Origin: Aquimarina sp. AU474
GTDB taxonomy: Bacteria; Bacteroidota; Bacteroidia; Flavobacteriales; Flavobacteriaceae
DNA: 64,000 nucleotides
Reading direction: 5' to 3'
Assembly: GCF_900312815.1 (NCBI RefSeq)
Contig: NZ_OMPE01000005.1
Location: 248,001 to 312,000, forward strand
Both the position numbers and the translations under genes were made by a program. The notes beneath the pieces were generated by a model, which did not search any database, was not told where the DNA came from, and saw only the letters and a program-made list of their open reading frames with translations. Shown in pieces: positions 9,310 to 18,493 of the stretch (positions are counted from its first letter, which is position 1; each line of letters begins with the position of its first letter).

Positions 9310-9981
9310 ATGAAAAAAGGATTATATATATTATGGAGTGTAGGTTTGTTATTTGCTAGCTGTCAAAGTAGCGGTCAATCTTCGCAAGAAAAAACCACCA
9401 CCACTAAAAAGGAAATAATAGCTCCCGTACAAGTACAAGCAGTCGACGGATATGAAAGAGCATATTTTGCTAGCGGTTGTTTTTGGTGTGTTGAAGCTGT
9501 TTATGAAAGCGTAAAAGGCGTAAAAGAGTCTATCTCTGGTTATTCGGGCGGCCACACTAGCAGTCCAACCTATGCTTCTAGCAATACAGGTCGTACAGGA
9601 CATGCAGAAGCTGTTGAGATATTTTATGATCCAAAAATAGTATCCTTTAGCACTTTGGTTGATGTATATTTTGGTTCTCAAAATCCCACCCAAGTGAATG
9701 GTCAAGGTCCTGATCATGGTTCTCAATACAGATCCATTATTTTTTACCAAAATGATGAACAACGAAAAATAATTGAAGAAAAGAAATCCACTCTAGGCAA
9801 ACAACTGAATAGAAGAATCGCAGCAGAGGTACTTCCGTTTCAAAAATTCTGGAAAGGTGAAGGGTATCATCAGGATTATGAAAAAAGAAACCCAAATAAT
9901 GGATATATCCGTAATGTATCCATCCCAAGGTTGAGAAAATTTCAAGCTAAATTCCCTGAGCTCATTAAAGAAAACCACTAA
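9310..9981 (+). CDS. msrA: Lipoprotein peptide-methionine (S)-S-oxide reductase MsrA
   Basis: MsrA reduces methionine S-sulfoxide in oxidised proteins. The catalytic motif GCFWCVE places the nucleophile at Cys57 and a second cysteine at 60. The conserved TGHAEAVEIFYDP and DHGSQYRS segments follow. The 223-residue protein begins with a lipoprotein signal (LFASC, acylated Cys18) and a Ser/Thr/Lys-rich linker of about 30 residues before the enzyme domain. It should therefore act outside the cytoplasm, attached to a membrane, rather than in the cytosol like E. coli MsrA. It stands alone, with no msrB next to it. Confidence 0.94.
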   Translation: MKKGLYILWSVGLLFASCQSSGQSSQEKTTTTKKEIIAPVQVQAVDGYERAYFASGCFWCVEAVYESVKGVKESISGYSGGHTSSPTYASSNTGRTGHAEAVEIFYDPKIVSFSTLVDVYFGSQNPTQVNGQGPDHGSQYRSIIFYQNDEQRKIIEEKKSTLGKQLNRRIAAEVLPFQKFWKGEGYHQDYEKRNPNNGYIRNVSIPRLRKFQAKFPELIKENH

Positions 9982-10554
9982 AAGTAGATGTCAATTTTCT
10001 TGTATTTATTTGTTAAAGTTTGTTAAATATATATTCTTTGCACTGTAGCGTATAAATAACCATAAATAGTTCATTTTCACTACCCTACAAGCAACAAACT
10101 TCGATACCGACAAAACACACTCGAAACGATTCTTAAATCCGCTGTAATACACGAAAAAATCGTTGAATAACACAAATTAGGGATAAAAATTTAGTATTTT
10201 TATGCAAATAAAGTGAAAACATGTTGTGTTTTTCATATTAAAACATTACTTTTGATTCTGATTTAATAGTTTTCTGTTCAGTAATTTAATTGAAAACATT
10301 GAAGTTTTACTAGAGAGAAGTTTCTGTAAAACACTGACAAGCAAGCTGTTAATCACAAAAAAGTTCTTTAATAAAATAATCAATTCTAAGCGCACGTTGT
10401 ATGTGTGTTACAAGAAAAAAATGATGTTAAATAGTTTTGGCATCTTTTTTGAAGAGCAATTTTTGACGGCAATTCTAGCATTTATGTTTAGAAAAAATGA
10501 TGAAATATTAAATTAAAGTTAAATAAAAACCCAATCTACTTAAAAACAAGAGAT
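9982..10554. other. 573-base intergenic region, no gene recognised
   Basis: No convincing reading frame or RNA gene was found here. There is no clear terminator after msrA. The only supported element is the candidate promoter at 10461-10490. The length is unusual for this compact genome, so an unrecognised small RNA or a long leader for the next gene is possible. Confidence 0.5.
10461..10490 (+). promoter_or_regulatory. Candidate promoter for the SH3/coiled-coil protein
   Basis: TTTTG (10461-10465) and TATGTTTA (10483-10490) resemble the -33 and -7 elements, with one mismatch in the -7 and 17 bases between them, slightly short of the usual 19-21. It lies 65 bases before the start codon. Confidence 0.35.
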
Positions 10555-11712
10555 ATGAAATCTATTTTTACATTTATTCTACTTTTGGTGATTACTTTCT
10601 CGTCTGGTTATGCTCAATCTGAGCAGTATTTGATGTCTTCTCGTAAATTAGAAGTTCGAAGTGGTCCCGGTTTAAACTTCAATACTATTGGAGAAATTCC
10701 TCAAGGAACTCAATTATATGTTATGAGTTCTAACTATGGAGACTGGAGTGCAATCCAGTACAAGAGTATGAACGGTTTCGTAGTAACGAAACACTTAACA
10801 GAAGACAGTCGAATTGCAGATGCGGAAGCAGCAGCAAGACAAGCGGCTGAGAAAAGAGAAGCAGCTAAAAGAGCGGCAGCGGCAGCCATTGCACAAGCAC
10901 AGGCAGCTAAAAGAGCAGCTGAAGAAGCGGCAAGAAGAGCTATTGCAGAAGCAGAACGCTTAACAAGAGAAGCTGAAGCTAATCAAGCAAAAGCTATTGC
11001 AGATGCAGAAGCAGCAAAAAGATCTAAAGATGCTGCAGCAAGAAAAGCATTAGCAGATACTGAAGAAACAAGAAAAGCATTGGCAGCAGCTAAGCTTAGA
11101 GCTTCAAAAGGATTAGATGATGTTGCTGATTCTACTCCAATAGAATCTACGACTCCATCATACGGATCTAGTTCTACTACTAACACACCTAAAGCTGCTA
11201 GTATCTCTGTTACTAGAGAGGACAAGTATTCTAATTGGGAGAAAAAGACATATAAGTCTGGTGCTACTCCAAAATCATTCAGCTTTAAAGGGAAGTTTGA
11301 TTATAAATTAGACAACTATTTAAAAATTAAAGTAGGTAAAAATACTGAAGTTGTAGTAAAGATGTACAAAATGGGTAATACTCCAAAAGACGATCAATTA
11401 GTTCGTGTTACGTATATCAACTCTAATACAACTCAATTTATCAGAAACGTACCCGAAGGAGAATATTTCTTAAAGATAGCTTACGGTAAAGACTGGAGAG
11501 AAAATATTGTTGACGGTAAAAAATACGGAACCTTTACAAAGAACGCTTTATATGAAAAAAGTGAGCAAATCTTAAACTTTAACACAGTTAAGACATCTAA
11601 AGGTATCAATGTACCATCTTATAACTTATCATTAGATCTTCTTCCTTCAGGAGGTGGATATAGCACAAGCGGACAAGATGATATTTCTGAGAAAGCATTT
11701 AACGATAACTAA
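10555..11712 (+). CDS. Exported SH3-domain protein with alanine-rich coiled coil
   Basis: This is a 385-residue protein with a signal peptide (MKSIFTFILLLVITFSSGYAQ, about 21 residues). A bacterial SH3 domain follows (about 22-82, including LEVRSGPGLNFNTIGEIP). Then comes an Ala/Glu/Lys/Arg-rich helical region (86-190) that should form a long coiled coil, a Ser/Thr linker (190-215) and a C-terminal domain of about 170 residues that I do not recognise. SH3b domains often bind cell-wall peptides, and the coiled coil recalls TolA-like spacers, so a periplasmic structural role is a reasonable inference. It appears to be a single-gene unit with its own terminator. Confidence 0.75.
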   Translation: MKSIFTFILLLVITFSSGYAQSEQYLMSSRKLEVRSGPGLNFNTIGEIPQGTQLYVMSSNYGDWSAIQYKSMNGFVVTKHLTEDSRIADAEAAARQAAEKREAAKRAAAAAIAQAQAAKRAAEEAARRAIAEAERLTREAEANQAKAIADAEAAKRSKDAAARKALADTEETRKALAAAKLRASKGLDDVADSTPIESTTPSYGSSSTTNTPKAASISVTREDKYSNWEKKTYKSGATPKSFSFKGKFDYKLDNYLKIKVGKNTEVVVKMYKMGNTPKDDQLVRVTYINSNTTQFIRNVPEGEYFLKIAYGKDWRENIVDGKKYGTFTKNALYEKSEQILNFNTVKTSKGINVPSYNLSLDLLPSGGGYSTSGQDDISEKAFNDN

Positions 11713-11752
11713 AAAATTGCATACATTTTAATCACCAAAATATAAATGTAAC

Positions 11753-11786
11753 AAAATGTTAGGATCATAATGATCCTAACATTTTT
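11753..11786 (+). terminator. Strong intrinsic terminator
   Basis: A 15-base perfect inverted repeat (11753-11767 and 11771-11785) has a three-base centre and ends in a T tract, 41 bases after the preceding stop codon. Confidence 0.9.
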
Positions 11787-11855
11787 GTTAGATGCATTTC
11801 ACTATTATCACACAATTCAACTTTAAAACTTTAGTAGAATATAATAGTAGATAGT

Positions 11856-11899
11856 AAAAAATAAATCCCGTAGTTTATCAACTACGGGATTTATTTTTT
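11856..11899. terminator. Bidirectional terminator downstream of folD
   Basis: Nineteen-base perfect arms (11856-11874/11875 and 11880-11898) contain the core ATCCCGTAGTT/AACTACGGGAT, flanked by A and T runs on both sides. It lies about 50 bases beyond the folD stop on the minus strand and could also serve as a backup for the plus-strand gene. Confidence 0.88.
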
Positions 11900-11950
11900 A
11901 TCTCTTTAATGTATTATTCCTATTACCTCTGAGAGAGAGGGAAAATCAGT

Positions 11951-12838
11951 TTATTTATTCCCTTTACGATGTCTTTCTCTAGCTAATAAGGTATTTTTTA
12001 ACAACATTGCAATTGTCATAGGGCCAACCCCACCAGGTACCGGAGTAATATATGATGCCTTCTTACTTACGTTTTCAAAATCAACATCTCCAACAATTCT
12101 ATATCCTTTTGGAGTAGACTCATCAGTGACTCTTGTTATTCCAACATCAATGATTACTGCATCATCTTTTACCATCTCAGCCTTCAAAAAATTAGGAACA
12201 CCCAATGCAGATATCACAATATCCGCTTGAGAAATAATTTGAGTGATATTTTTTGTATGACTATGCGTTAGAGTAACTGTAGAATTACCGGGCCATCCTT
12301 TTCTTCCCATCAAAATACTCATTGGCCGACCGACAATATGGCTTCTACCTATAACAACAGTATGTTTTCCTTTGGTATCAACATCATAGCGTTCTAATAA
12401 TTCTAGAATTCCAAATGGTGTTGCAGGAATAAAAGTAGACATATCTAATGCCATTTTACCAAAATTCATTGGATGAAAACCATCAACATCCTTATCTGGA
12501 TCCACTGCTAATAGTACTTTTTGTGTATCTATTTGAGGTGGTAGCGGTAATTGAACTATAAACCCATCAATATCATCATTTTCATTAAGCTCATTAATTT
12601 TTGCCAATAATTCTATTTCGCTAGTGGTACTAGGCATTTTAACCAAAGTAGATTCAAATCCAATTCGCTCACATGCTCTCACTTTACTACCTACATAGGT
12701 TAAACTAGCTCCATCATTACCTACCAATACTGCTGCCAAATGTGGTACTTTTTCACCACGTTCCTTCATTTTCTCAACTTCGACAGCAATTTCATCTTTT
12801 ATGTCGTTACTTACTTTTTTTCCATTTAATATTTCCAT
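11951..12838 (-). CDS. folD: Bifunctional methylenetetrahydrofolate dehydrogenase/cyclohydrolase
   Basis: FolD interconverts 5,10-methylene-, methenyl- and 10-formyl-tetrahydrofolate for one-carbon supply in the cytoplasm. The 295 residues carry the catalytic Y-x3-K (Tyr48 and Lys52), the QLPLP loop (96-100), the NADP-binding GRSHIVGRP (164-172) and the C-terminal PVPGGVGPMT signature. It lies 41 bases downstream of ffh on the same strand, so it is probably co-transcribed with it. A strong bidirectional terminator follows. Confidence 0.96.
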   Translation of the reverse strand: MEILNGKKVSNDIKDEIAVEVEKMKERGEKVPHLAAVLVGNDGASLTYVGSKVRACERIGFESTLVKMPSTTSEIELLAKINELNENDDIDGFIVQLPLPPQIDTQKVLLAVDPDKDVDGFHPMNFGKMALDMSTFIPATPFGILELLERYDVDTKGKHTVVIGRSHIVGRPMSILMGRKGWPGNSTVTLTHSHTKNITQIISQADIVISALGVPNFLKAEMVKDDAVIIDVGITRVTDESTPKGYRIVGDVDFENVSKKASYITPVPGGVGPMTIAMLLKNTLLARERHRKGNK

Positions 12839-12879
12839 TCCCCTAGTGTTGTTGTGTCTTTCAAAAAAATTATGTTTAA

Positions 12880-14208
12880 TTACTTCATTTTACCCATCAT
12901 CTGCATCATTCTTTTACCGCCACCACCTTGCATCATTTTCATCATTTTACTCATCTGATCAAATTGTTTAAGCAATTGATTTACTTGCTGAATAGATGTA
13001 CCTGATCCTTTACCGATACGCTTTTTTCTACTAGCATTAATTATTTGTGGTTTGGTTCGCTCTTCCAGTGTCATAGAATGTATAATGGCTTCAATATGTT
13101 TAAAAGCATCATCATCAATATCCATATTCTTCATCATTTTCCCCGCACCAGGTATCATCCCTACAAGATCTTTCATATTACCCATCTTTTTGATTTGTTG
13201 AATTTGCTTTAAGAAATCATCAAATCCAAATTGATTTTTGGCAATTTTCTTTTGAAGTTTTCTTGCTTCTTCTTCATCAAATTGTTCTTGAGCTCTTTCA
13301 ACTAAGGACACCACATCCCCCATTCCCAAAATACGATCAGCCATACGAGAAGGGTAGAAAACATCAATTGCCTCCATTTTTTCTCCTGTACCAATAAATT
13401 TTATAGGCTTATTAACTACCGATTTTATAGATATAGCAGCACCACCCCTGGTATCACCATCGAGCTTGGTAAGAATAACTCCATCAAAATTAAGCACATC
13501 ATTAAATGATTTCGCCGTATTTACTGCATCTTGTCCTGTCATAGAATCCACCACAAATAAAGTTTCATCTGGAGTAATTGCTTTATGAATATTAGCAATC
13601 TCAGTCATCATCACTTCGTCTACAGCTAGACGTCCTGCTGTATCAATAATCACTACATTAAAACCGTTTTCTTTTGCATGCGCAACACCGGCTTTGGCAA
13701 TAGCAACTGGATCATTATTACCACGATCACTAAAAACTTCTATATTAATTTGCTCTCCTACTACATGCAATTGATCAATTGCGGCTGGCCTATATACATC
13801 ACAAGCCACTAAAAGAGGCTTTTTCGTTTTTTTGGTTTTAAGAAAATTAGCGAGTTTACCAGAAAAAGTTGTTTTACCAGACCCTTGTAATCCAGACATC
13901 AAAATTACGGATGGAGTACTAGACAAATTAACTCCGGCAACATCACCTCCCATTAATTCAGTAAGCTCATCCTTTACCAACTTTACCATAAGTTGCCCAG
14001 GTTTCAAGCTTTTTAGCACATCCTGTCCTAAAGCTTTTTCTTTTACTCGAGCAGTAAATTCTTTGGCAATTTTATAATTAACATCGGCATCAACCAAAGC
14101 TCTTCGTACTTCTTTAAGAGTTTCAGCAACATTTATTTCTGTAATTTGACCATGACCCTTAAGAATATGTAAGGCCTTATCTAATTTATCGCTTAAATTA
14201 TCAAACAT
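12880..14208 (-). CDS. ffh: Signal recognition particle protein Ffh
   Basis: Ffh is the GTPase that, with 4.5S RNA, targets nascent membrane proteins to FtsY and SecYEG. The 442 residues comprise the N domain (1-85), the G domain with P-loop GLQGSGKTT (106-114), DTAGR and TKLDGD motifs, and the methionine-rich M domain (about 330-442) ending in a Gly/Met/Lys tail (GGGGKRMMQMMGKMK). Everything expected is present. A minus-strand TAAATTTG (14255-14262) about 47 bases upstream is a candidate -7. folD follows closely. Confidence 0.97.
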   Translation of the reverse strand: MFDNLSDKLDKALHILKGHGQITEINVAETLKEVRRALVDADVNYKIAKEFTARVKEKALGQDVLKSLKPGQLMVKLVKDELTELMGGDVAGVNLSSTPSVILMSGLQGSGKTTFSGKLANFLKTKKTKKPLLVACDVYRPAAIDQLHVVGEQINIEVFSDRGNNDPVAIAKAGVAHAKENGFNVVIIDTAGRLAVDEVMMTEIANIHKAITPDETLFVVDSMTGQDAVNTAKSFNDVLNFDGVILTKLDGDTRGGAAISIKSVVNKPIKFIGTGEKMEAIDVFYPSRMADRILGMGDVVSLVERAQEQFDEEEARKLQKKIAKNQFGFDDFLKQIQQIKKMGNMKDLVGMIPGAGKMMKNMDIDDDAFKHIEAIIHSMTLEERTKPQIINASRKKRIGKGSGTSIQQVNQLLKQFDQMSKMMKMMQGGGGKRMMQMMGKMK

Positions 14209-14254
14209 ATATATTTCTGTTTTTGCAAACTCTACCTTAATCGATAGACAGGTG

Positions 14255-14262
14255 CAAATTTA
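14255..14262 (-). promoter_or_regulatory. Candidate -7 element for ffh
   Basis: The minus strand reads TAAATTTG, a full TAnnTTTG match 47 bases ahead of the ffh start. No -33 TTTG is visible at the right distance. Confidence 0.3.
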
Positions 14263-14373
14263 AGAATTTGAAGCTTATAAATAAAGGATGGAATTATAGA
14301 ATTACTCTAGTATTATGAATTAATTTAAAAAAAGATATAGAAGAAATTCAAGAACCTGGATTAGAATTAATTT

Positions 14374-14841
14374 TTAAAGTTTTTTGACTCCTCCGTAACT
14401 TACAACCTCTTCGCCACCAACTACTTTGACAGCATTTTTAACGATATTAAAGCCATTTTTTTCAAAAAAATCTTTTGTCATCAAGTTAATACGGGTGGTA
14501 AGTGTCGATATACTTGCTTCGCGAGCAACTTCTTCCATCGTTGCATACAATGCATTAGCAATACCTTGCCCCTGGTAATTCATATGAACAAAAATGTACT
14601 CAATAGTTCCATTTTTATCCAAAGAGAAAGAACCGACAATTTCTCCGTTCAATTTGGCATTATAAATAAAGTCTTCTTTAAATTTCTTTTGCCAATAAAT
14701 CTTATTAGTTGCTAATCTGGAGTAAATTTTGATTTCGGCCTTAGTAAATATCATAGAACCATATGAGGTTACTGTTTGATAAAACAAACGTTGCATTAAC
14801 GGTAAATCGTTATCAATTGCTCTTGATATTTGATACTTCAT
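14374..14841 (-). CDS. GNAT family N-acetyltransferase
   Basis: This 155-residue single-domain protein carries the acetyl-CoA-binding motif A (YIFVHMNYQGQGIANAL, with Q-G-Q-G-I-A at 90-95) after a beta strand, followed by the helix and the EKNGF segment typical of the GNAT fold. The conserved FTKAEI..Y segment near residue 35 is seen in small GNATs that modify small molecules. The substrate is unknown. It stands alone between ffh and argS, with no clear promoter or terminator visible. Confidence 0.85.
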   Translation of the reverse strand: MKYQISRAIDNDLPLMQRLFYQTVTSYGSMIFTKAEIKIYSRLATNKIYWQKKFKEDFIYNAKLNGEIVGSFSLDKNGTIEYIFVHMNYQGQGIANALYATMEEVAREASISTLTTRINLMTKDFFEKNGFNIVKNAVKVVGGEEVVSYGGVKKL

Positions 14842-14954
14842 ACTACTAAAATAAAAAAATCAATCATTTATGCAAGAAGTAGCTCCAATTTTTACGTACA
14901 ATTCTCGCTAAAGCACATAAAATTTGTTGTTAATTCTATTAACGTATACTACAT

Positions 14955-14979
14955 ATCAATCTATACAGTATAGATCGAT
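14955..14979 (-). other. Hairpin at the end of argS
   Basis: Twelve-base arms (14955-14966 and 14968-14979), with one wobble pair, overlap the last base of the argS stop codon. There is no T tract after the stem, so this may be an mRNA 3'-end stabiliser or a weak terminator. Confidence 0.4.
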
Positions 14980-16757
14980 TACATCCTTTCAGGCACTTGT
15001 ATCCCTAACAATCCAAAAGCAGATTTAATGGTATTACCTACCATTCCCGATAATTGCACTCTAAATATTTTTTCAGTTTTAGAATCTGCTCCAAATATGG
15101 AAACATTTTGGAAAAATGAATTATAGCTTTTCACCAAATCATAAGTGTAATTTGCCAGAATGGCAGGACTTAATTCATTAGCCGCATTTTGAATTATTTC
15201 GGGATATAATTCTAATTGTTTTATCAGTTCTTTTTCTTTTTGGTGTAGTACTATATCTGTTACTAACGTATCTAAGCTAAAACTAGCTTTACGCATAATT
15301 GCCTGAATTCTAGCATAGGTGTATTGAATAAAAGGCCCTGTATTTCCTTGAAAATCTACCGATTCTTCAGGATTAAAAAGAATTCTTTTCTTAGGATCAA
15401 CTTTTAAAATATAATATTTTAGTGCTCCTAAACCTATCATATTATAAACTGCAGATTTTTCTTTTTCCGTATATCCATCTAATTTACCCAGATCTTCAGA
15501 TATCTCTGAAGCCGTTTTAGCCATTTCGTTAATTAAATCATCGGCATCTACAACAGTTCCTTCTCTACTTTTCATTTTTCCACTTGGCAAATCTACCATA
15601 CCATAACTAAGGTGATGAAGATTTGTAGCCCATTCATATCCCAATTTCTTAAGGATTAAGAATAGTACTTTGAAATGGTAATCTTGTTCATTACCAACTG
15701 TATAAATCATTCCGCCAACATCGGGCATATCTTTTGACCTTTGGATAGCAGTTCCTATATCCTGAGTCATATACACAGCGGTTCCGTCACTTCGCAAAAC
15801 TAATTTTTCATCAAGTCCTTCATCAGTAAGATCACACCAAACGGATCCATCTTCTTTTTTAAAAAATACACCGTTATTCAATCCTTCTTCAATATTGTCC
15901 TTACCTAGTAAATAGGTATTACTTTCATAATAATAACTATCAAAATCAACTCCAATAACTTTATAAGTCTCTTCAAAACCATTATAAACCCAACCGTTCA
16001 TGGTTTCCCAAAGTTTTACAACTTCGGCATCACCAGATTCCCATTTACGCAACATTTCTTGAGCTTCTATTAAAAAAGGCGCTTCTTTCTTTGCTTCTTC
16101 TTCAGTCTTCCCTTTTGAAATAAGTTCAGCAACTTCTTTTTTATAAATTTGGTCAAACTTCACATAATAGTTACCAACTAGCTTGTCTCCTTTTAACCCT
16201 GTGGACGCGGGAGTTTCTCCATTACCATACTTTTTCCAAGCGAGCATTGATTTACAAATATGTATCCCTCTATCATTGATGATTTGAGTTTTGTATACTT
16301 TTTTACCACTGGCTTTAATAATTTTTGCCACAGAAAACCCTAAAAGAATGTTTCTAATATGACCTAAATGCAATGGCTTATTGGTATTGGGTGAAGAATA
16401 TTCGACCATTACCGAATTATTCTGATCAGAAGGAACAACAAAACCATATTTAGCGTTATTCTTAATCGTATTAAAAAAGTTAAGATAATACGAATCTGAA
16501 ATGACAAGGTTTAAAAATCCCTTTACCACATTAAAACCAAGAATTTCTGATACATTTTCTACTAAATAAGTACCAATAGCCTCCCCAATTTGCACTGGAT
16601 TCCCTTTAATTACTCTAAGCATAGGGAATACGACCACGGTAACATCGCCCTCAAACTCTTTTCGGGTTGCCTGCAGTTCTATGGATTCCAGATCGGCATC
16701 ATACAGTTCTTTAACTGCTACCTTTACTTTTTCTGAAATGATTTGCTGTAAACTCAT
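14979..16757 (-). CDS. argS: Arginyl-tRNA synthetase
   Basis: ArgS charges tRNA-Arg with arginine. The 592-residue class I enzyme has the N-terminal Add-1 tRNA-binding domain (1-110), the HIGH motif as HLGH (130-133) within SSPNTNKPLHLGH, the KMSKS counterpart KMKSREG (394-400) and the C-terminal DALR anticodon-binding domain (about 470-592). Length and motifs are normal. A full -7 match lies 19 bases upstream of the ATG. Confidence 0.97.
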   Translation of the reverse strand: MSLQQIISEKVKVAVKELYDADLESIELQATRKEFEGDVTVVVFPMLRVIKGNPVQIGEAIGTYLVENVSEILGFNVVKGFLNLVISDSYYLNFFNTIKNNAKYGFVVPSDQNNSVMVEYSSPNTNKPLHLGHIRNILLGFSVAKIIKASGKKVYKTQIINDRGIHICKSMLAWKKYGNGETPASTGLKGDKLVGNYYVKFDQIYKKEVAELISKGKTEEEAKKEAPFLIEAQEMLRKWESGDAEVVKLWETMNGWVYNGFEETYKVIGVDFDSYYYESNTYLLGKDNIEEGLNNGVFFKKEDGSVWCDLTDEGLDEKLVLRSDGTAVYMTQDIGTAIQRSKDMPDVGGMIYTVGNEQDYHFKVLFLILKKLGYEWATNLHHLSYGMVDLPSGKMKSREGTVVDADDLINEMAKTASEISEDLGKLDGYTEKEKSAVYNMIGLGALKYYILKVDPKKRILFNPEESVDFQGNTGPFIQYTYARIQAIMRKASFSLDTLVTDIVLHQKEKELIKQLELYPEIIQNAANELSPAILANYTYDLVKSYNSFFQNVSIFGADSKTEKIFRVQLSGMVGNTIKSAFGLLGIQVPERM

Positions 16758-16775
16758 CTTCTAAAAATTAAGCTG

Positions 16776-16783
16776 CAAAGATA
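16776..16783 (-). promoter_or_regulatory. Candidate -7 element for argS
   Basis: The minus strand reads TATCTTTG, a full match to TAnnTTTG, 19 bases before the start codon, which would give a leader of only about 12 bases. No clear -33 TTTG is present. Confidence 0.38.
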
Positions 16784-16986
16784 AGAGAAATTATAGATTG
16801 ACACCATCTGCATTCGTTTCTTATCATGCAATAAAATAGAAATTTCACCTATTAATCATCTAAAATTAAATATACTTTGAAAAAATAATATCTCAAGTAA
16901 CACATCCTAAATTTTCTTATTTGTAATAGAAGTGTTTAAACAAATAATTTTACACTAGCCAAATTATTTGTAACTTATAAAGAAAA

Positions 16987-18414
16987 ATGCGAATTCTTCT
17001 TACTGGTACTAATGGTTATATTGGAATGCGAATTTTACCATTATTATTAGCTGCTGGTCACGATATTATTTGCTGTGTAAGAGATCAGAATAGACTTTCT
17101 ATCGATGAAGAAACTAGAAATAAAGTTTCTATTTTAGAGATTGATTTTCTAAAAACGCCAGATCCTTCACAACTTCCCAAAAACATTGACGTTGCCTATT
17201 ATCTTATTCACTCTATGAGTTCTTCGACAAGTGATTTTGATGTTAAAGAAGAAATATCTGCCAAAAACTTTAATACATACCTAGAAAATGCAGGTATCCA
17301 ACAAGTCATTTATTTAAGTGGTATTGCCAACGAAAAAAACTTATCGAAGCACTTGTGGTCAAGAAAAAATGTTGAAGAAATATTATACCAAGGAAATTAT
17401 AACCTTACTGTATTACGATCTGGTATTATAGTAGGATCAGGAAGTTCCTCTTTTGAAATTATCCGTGATCTTTGTGAAAAACTGCCTATAATGATTACTC
17501 CAAAATGGGTTAATACCAAAACACAACCCATTGCAATCAGAGACGTACTTAATTTCATGATTGGGGTATTAAAAAATAAACATTGCTATAATCAATCCTT
17601 TGATATAAGCGGGCCAAATGTTTTAACTTACAAAGAAATGCTATACCAATATGCGCGAATAAGAGGTATTAAATTATTCATATTTACACTTCCCGTTATG
17701 ACTCCTCGCTTATCTTCATATTGGTTATATTTTGTTACATCAACATCATATAAATTAGCTCTCAATCTTGTGGATAGCATGAAAATACCTGTTATAGCCA
17801 ATGATAAACGACTTCATGAAATATTACAACTACATCCGATGAGTTATAAAAAAGCGTTAGAATTAGCTTTTATAAAAATTGAACAAAATCAAGTAGTCTC
17901 TAGCTGGAAAGACTCTATGGTTAGTGGTCGTTTCAATCAAAATATTCAAAAATATATAACAATTCCTAAAAGAGGGTGTTTTAAAGATCGAAAAATGATT
18001 AAAGTAATTAACCCCGAAAAAACCTTAGATCTAATTTGGGGTATAGGAGGTGATGCTGGTTGGTATTATGGTAATTGGATGTGGAAAATACGAGGGTATA
18101 TAGATAAATTTTTTGGTGGTGTGGGATTAAGAAGAGGAAGAACACATACTGATAAAATATTCTCTGGGGATGCCTTAGATTTCTGGCGAGTTCTTGTCGC
18201 CGATAAAGAAAATAAACGTTTGTTACTTTATGCCGAAATGCGAGTTCCTGGCGAAGCTTGGTTAGAGTTTGATATTGATGAAAATAACATTTTACATCAA
18301 ACAGCTACATTTAGACCAAAAGGTATATGGGGTAGACTATATTGGTATACAATGATTCCTTTTCACTACTTTATTTTTGGTGGTATGATTCGCAAAATTG
18401 GACGCCCAAATTAA
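16987..18414 (+). CDS. NAD(P)-binding SDR-like protein with C-terminal DUF2867 domain
   Basis: This 475-residue protein opens with an atypical short-chain dehydrogenase (NmrA-like) Rossmann fold. The glycine motif GTNGYIG is at 7-13, and segments such as YLIHSMSS and YLSGIAN follow. From about residue 330 a second domain rich in tryptophan (DLIWGIGGDAGWYYGNW, FWRVLV, GEAWLEF) fits DUF2867. This two-domain form is widespread in Bacteroidota; its substrate is not established. It is transcribed divergently from argS across a 229-base gap and lies 79 bases before the CpcT-like lipoprotein. Confidence 0.85.
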   Translation: MRILLTGTNGYIGMRILPLLLAAGHDIICCVRDQNRLSIDEETRNKVSILEIDFLKTPDPSQLPKNIDVAYYLIHSMSSSTSDFDVKEEISAKNFNTYLENAGIQQVIYLSGIANEKNLSKHLWSRKNVEEILYQGNYNLTVLRSGIIVGSGSSSFEIIRDLCEKLPIMITPKWVNTKTQPIAIRDVLNFMIGVLKNKHCYNQSFDISGPNVLTYKEMLYQYARIRGIKLFIFTLPVMTPRLSSYWLYFVTSTSYKLALNLVDSMKIPVIANDKRLHEILQLHPMSYKKALELAFIKIEQNQVVSSWKDSMVSGRFNQNIQKYITIPKRGCFKDRKMIKVINPEKTLDLIWGIGGDAGWYYGNWMWKIRGYIDKFFGGVGLRRGRTHTDKIFSGDALDFWRVLVADKENKRLLLYAEMRVPGEAWLEFDIDENNILHQTATFRPKGIWGRLYWYTMIPFHYFIFGGMIRKIGRPN

Positions 18415-18493
18415 ATTTACTAGGATAAAACGCTAACTTTTATCGATAAATAGCATTGTTTTCGGTTTTTTTCATATATTTAAAGAAAACTGC

